NCBI GenBank assembly: GCA_002238505.1
Contig: MPMM01000001.1
Coordinates: forward strand, 310,001-374,000
DNA length: 64,000 nt
Source: SAR202 cluster bacterium bin22
GTDB taxonomy: Bacteria; Chloroflexota; Dehalococcoidia; Lucifugimonadales; UBA3495
Reading direction: 5' to 3'
Part shown: positions 61,820 through 64,000 of the stretch, in pieces
Numbering within the stretch: position 1 is the first letter of the stretch
Layout of the letters: each line of letters opens with the position of its first letter
Translations under genes and position numbers: made by a program
Notes under the pieces: model-generated
Told to the model about the DNA's origin: nothing
Databases searched by the model: none
Seen by the model: the letters and a program-made list of their open reading frames with translations, nothing else

Positions 61820-62947
61820 ATGAAAGAGGTTATCCAGGAAACTGTAAGGCAGCTTCAAGACCAGCAGCCCTGCGTGCTTGCTACCGTTGTTCGCACCAAG
61901 GGTTCCACACCCCAGAAGGCGGGGTCCATGCTCCTGGTGAGACAGGACGGGACTGGAGTCGGCACTTTGGGTGGTGGGTGCGTGGAAGGTGACATCTGGT
62001 ACGCAGCCAGGGAAATGCTGCGCAACCACAGTGGTCCGGAGTTCAAGGACTATTTCCTTAATGAGGACATCGCCGCACGTGACGGCCTGGTTTGCGGCGG
62101 CACTATGTACTTTTACCTGGAACCGATGTGGGAGCCTGATTCCTTCCTCGATATCGGGAGTCGGTTGATCAACGCCTACGAGGGTGGCGATCCCGTCGGG
62201 TTGGCCACTGTGGTCAACGTTCCTGAAGGAAATCCCAACCTCGGCGCCAAACTTCTGCTGCTGCTTGACGGCGCAGTGGAGGGTACCCTGGGGAGCAAGG
62301 AACTGGATGACCGCGCGATTGCAGCGGCCCGCCAGGTTGCCGATGTGGGCTCAGTCGAGAGCTTTTCCACCGATGAGGGCGTGGAAGTCTTCGTTGAAGG
62401 ATTTACTACACCTCCCACACTGGCCGTTATCGGCGGCGGGCACGTGGGCAAAGCCACGGCGGACCTGGCAAACATGCTGGGCTATCGGGTGTTCATTGTG
62501 GATGACCGGCCCGAGTTTTCCAATTCCGAACGCTTCCCTTACGCCGAACAGACGGTGGTTACCCAATATGAGCGATGGTCCGAGGACCTCGCCGTAAACG
62601 TCAACACTTTCATAGTTGTTGCCACCCGGGGGCACCGGTTTGACGACATGGCCCTTGAATCGGCGTTGACGACTCGCGCCCGGTACATCGGGCTCATGGG
62701 TAGCCGGCGCAAGAACCTTATGATTTATCGACGATTGCTGGACCAGGGCGTAAGCCTAGAGCGACTGAAGGAAGTCCACGCGCCTGTCGGCCTGGATATT
62801 GGCGGTCTGCAGCCCGAGGAACTGGCGGTCAGCATAATGTCCGAGATTATCATGACCCGTCGTGGAGGCAAGGGTGGCCCCATGCAGATGGACGAGTGGT
62901 ACATTGACCGGGTGGCCCAGCGCTTCCAGGATGCAATAGAAGTATAG
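61820..62947 (+). CDS. xdhC: XdhC/CoxI-family molybdenum-hydroxylase maturation factor
   Basis: XdhC-type proteins bind and sulfurylate or deliver molybdenum cofactor to xanthine dehydrogenase or CO dehydrogenase-like enzymes. The N-terminal domain has VVRTKGSTPQKAGSMLLV and GTLGGGCVEGD. The C-terminal Rossmann domain has LAVIGGGHVGKATADLA, IVVATRGHRFDDMAL, YIGLMGSRRK and APVGLDIGG. Length is 375 residues. It is paired with a MocA-like gene; the target hydrolase is outside the window. Confidence 0.93.
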   Translation: MKEVIQETVRQLQDQQPCVLATVVRTKGSTPQKAGSMLLVRQDGTGVGTLGGGCVEGDIWYAAREMLRNHSGPEFKDYFLNEDIAARDGLVCGGTMYFYLEPMWEPDSFLDIGSRLINAYEGGDPVGLATVVNVPEGNPNLGAKLLLLLDGAVEGTLGSKELDDRAIAAARQVADVGSVESFSTDEGVEVFVEGFTTPPTLAVIGGGHVGKATADLANMLGYRVFIVDDRPEFSNSERFPYAEQTVVTQYERWSEDLAVNVNTFIVVATRGHRFDDMALESALTTRARYIGLMGSRRKNLMIYRRLLDQGVSLERLKEVHAPVGLDIGGLQPEELAVSIMSEIIMTRRGGKGGPMQMDEWYIDRVAQRFQDAIEV

Positions 62948-62983
62948 TATTCGAGGAAGGCGGGCCCAGGCGGCCATACAATT

Positions 62984-63583
62984 ATGCCCGAGACCACAGC
63001 CATTCTCCTGGCGGCAGGAGAATCCCGAAGAATGGGTGAACTAAAGGCCCTGCTGCCGTGGCAGGGCCAATCCCTTATTTCCCACCAGGTTTCCGCCCTG
63101 GCCGCTGGCGGTGTGGACCGTATTATTGTGGTCCTGGGGTACCGCCAGGAAGAGTTGCTGCCGGAAATTGAAGGAAAGCCCGGCGTAGAATGGGCCCTGA
63201 ACCCGGATTACCTGCAGGGAAAGACTACGTCCATAAAGGCAGGACTCGCCGCCCTGGGAGGACGGCTGCCGGAGGCCTTGTTGCTATTGAACGTGGACCA
63301 GCCCCGCGGAGCCGAAACGGTGGCTTACCTGCTTCGGCAGCATCGCAGCAACGGCCCCCTTATTACGATTCCCACCTTTGAAGGTAAGGGTGGGCACCCG
63401 GTGGTCTTCGACGGCGCGCTGGTAGCGGAGCTTGGCGCCATTACGGAGGAAACCCAGGGAATAAGGGAAGTGGTGAGGCGCCACCAGGAAGGAACTCTGA
63501 GGGTGGAGATGGAGTCTGCGGAAGTGTTGTGGGATCTCAATACCCCCGAGCAGTATCGAGCTGCACTGAATGAGACCGGGTAG
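62984..63583 (+). CDS. mocA: Molybdenum cofactor cytidylyltransferase-like nucleotidyltransferase (MocA)
   Basis: This 199-residue NTP-transferase has the nucleotide-binding signature LLAAGESRRMGELKALLPW, VVLGYRQEEL, the metal-site region LLLNVDQPR and GKGGHPVVFDG. It probably adds CMP (or another nucleotide) to molybdopterin for the hydroxylase served by XdhC. It starts 36 bases after xdhC. A strong terminator follows. Confidence 0.9.
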   Translation: MPETTAILLAAGESRRMGELKALLPWQGQSLISHQVSALAAGGVDRIIVVLGYRQEELLPEIEGKPGVEWALNPDYLQGKTTSIKAGLAALGGRLPEALLLLNVDQPRGAETVAYLLRQHRSNGPLITIPTFEGKGGHPVVFDGALVAELGAITEETQGIREVVRRHQEGTLRVEMESAEVLWDLNTPEQYRAALNETG

Positions 63584-63623
63584 CCTGCGGTCTCTACTAA
63601 TTCGGAACAACTAACCAAAACAG

Positions 63624-63660
63624 TCGGGGCCCGGTACGCCTACCGGGCCCCGATTTGCTT
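63624..63660. terminator. Strong rho-independent terminator after mocA
   Basis: A perfect 13-base-pair stem (63624-63636 with 63641-63653) encloses a four-base loop CGCC, followed by TTTGCTTT. On the minus strand it is followed by CTGTTTTGG, so it can also end the transcript predicted to enter from the right. Confidence 0.85.
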
Positions 63661-63730
63661 TCGCTTCGCATTCCCGCCATTCCGGTCTTATTACCGGATG
63701 TACCGTTCCTGAGGTAACTCACAAAGGAAG

Positions 63731-63811
63731 TCAGCTCGATTGGTATTTTCGCGGGACTTGCTTTTCGTTCTGTTTCCCTGCCGTTTCTGAAGCATCCCTT
63801 CTACGGGTCAT
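63731..63811 (-). CDS. Possible 26-residue basic peptide, coupled to the upstream mini-ORF
   Basis: ATG 63811 overlaps the preceding stop (ATGA) and has GAGAGGAG upstream. It encodes a basic 26-residue peptide beginning MTRRRDASETAGKQ. No family is recognised. It is listed because of the coupling arrangement; it may be chance. Confidence 0.2.
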   Translation of the reverse strand: MTRRRDASETAGKQNEKQVPRKYQSS

Positions 63812-63885
63812 CCACTCCTCTCTGAACCGGCAGGGACGCTACAAGGGAAGATCCATTTATGGCAAAGTTCGAATACCTTAACCAT
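63808..63885 (-). CDS. Possible 25-residue peptide with a perfect Shine-Dalgarno
   Basis: On the minus strand AAGGAGGTGA (63898-63889), the full anti-Shine-Dalgarno complement, sits six bases before ATG 63885. The frame MVKVFELCHKWIFPCS... ends at TGA 63808. A promoter-like TTGACA lies upstream and a strong hairpin downstream. It may be a short protein gene, a leader, or chance. Confidence 0.3.
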   Translation of the reverse strand: MVKVFELCHKWIFPCSVPAGSERSG

Positions 63886-63948
63886 ATATCACCTCCTTAC
63901 CGGATTTCGGAACATTCTGGGCATTCATGCCCTTCTTGCTCTGTATTC

Positions 63949-63977
63949 AGGCTAACATGTGCCGATTATCTTGTCAA
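63949..63977 (-). promoter_or_regulatory. Possible promoter of a short minus-strand transcript
   Basis: TTGACA (63977-63972), a 17-base spacer and TAGCCT (63954-63949) form a promoter with a perfect -35 but poor -10 box. The transcript would run through the mini-ORFs to the hairpin at 63624-63653, about 320 bases. Confidence 0.35.
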
Positions 63978-64000
63978 CACTTTTTAGCAATATTGGTCTG

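Noticed and set aside
63859-63987. A 42-codon plus-strand frame with a CPSC motif
   Set aside because: Lies opposite the mini-ORF with the perfect Shine-Dalgarno and has a weaker ribosome site; only one of the two can be favoured and neither is certain.
1-64000. tRNA, rRNA, CRISPR, insertion sequence or prophage elements
   Set aside because: Scanning intergenic regions by eye found no T-loop/cloverleaf pattern, no regularly spaced repeats, no transposase or integrase and no phage structural genes.

Overview
The window reads as a chromosomal segment of a Chloroflexota bacterium, most likely of the Dehalococcoidia/SAR202 type. This is inferred from gene content only: a giant DUF2298 'YYY' membrane protein (a family named for Chloroflexi and Archaea), an 11-subunit complex I operon, an anaerobic-type cobalamin operon, and several small flavin reductases and amidohydrolases. 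Coding density is high, operons are tight with many TGATG or short overlaps, and TTG/GTG starts are common. TGA is used as an ordinary stop, so the genetic code is standard. I saw no rRNA, tRNA, CRISPR array, insertion sequence or phage gene.

Layout. 102-2521 (minus): a DsbA-family oxidoreductase with an in-frame UGA at its redox position, then rnc and ftsY. 2651-5314 (plus): CCA-adding enzyme, a small zinc-type protein and an MDR reductase. 5362-9957 (minus): PHP phosphoesterase, DnaQ-DinG helicase and OGG1-type glycosylase. 10252-11556 (plus): speD and a thermospermine-synthase-like speE. 11568-14187 (minus): thioesterase, trmD and an amidohydrolase. 14574-17623 (plus): TolB-like lipoprotein, flavin reductase and a PncC/nucleotidyltransferase fusion. 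17809-29268 (plus): nuoABCDHIJKLMN with two HicB-like genes between nuoC and nuoD and a Cys-rich gene between nuoI and nuoJ. 29283-33047 (plus): DinB-like protein, LOG-like protein, enolase and GAPDH. 33211-38142: a 1540-residue membrane glycosyltransferase-like fusion and a small membrane protein. 38225-42834 (minus): TrkH, KtrA, UspA, two further RCK-like proteins and prephenate dehydratase. 43104-45581: leuS. 45630-52857 (plus): cbiC-cbiX-cbiD-cbiT-cbiL-cbiF-cbiG-cbiH. 52895-56890: HpcH/HpaI aldolase, MFS transporter (minus), signal-less BtuF-like protein and flavin reductase. 56994-61300 (minus): alpha/beta hydrolase, gyrA and a class I glutamine amidotransferase-like hydrolase. 61820-63583 (plus): XdhC and MocA, followed by a strong terminator.

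The strongest novelty is at 1889-2521. A promoter, a perfect Shine-Dalgarno and an ATG open a DsbA-family gene whose only interruption is a UGA exactly where the family has its active-site Cys (UPYV in place of CPYV). A two-tier hairpin resembling a bacterial SECIS element follows immediately. I read this as a candidate selenoprotein that ordinary gene calling would truncate to a start 63 bases downstream. Other points of interest are the accessory genes inside the complex I operon, a GC-rich, repeat-containing frameshift in cbiD, a His-to-Arg change at the presumed catalytic residue of CbiC, unusual residues in the GyrA quinolone region, and the ACL5-like aminopropyltransferase.
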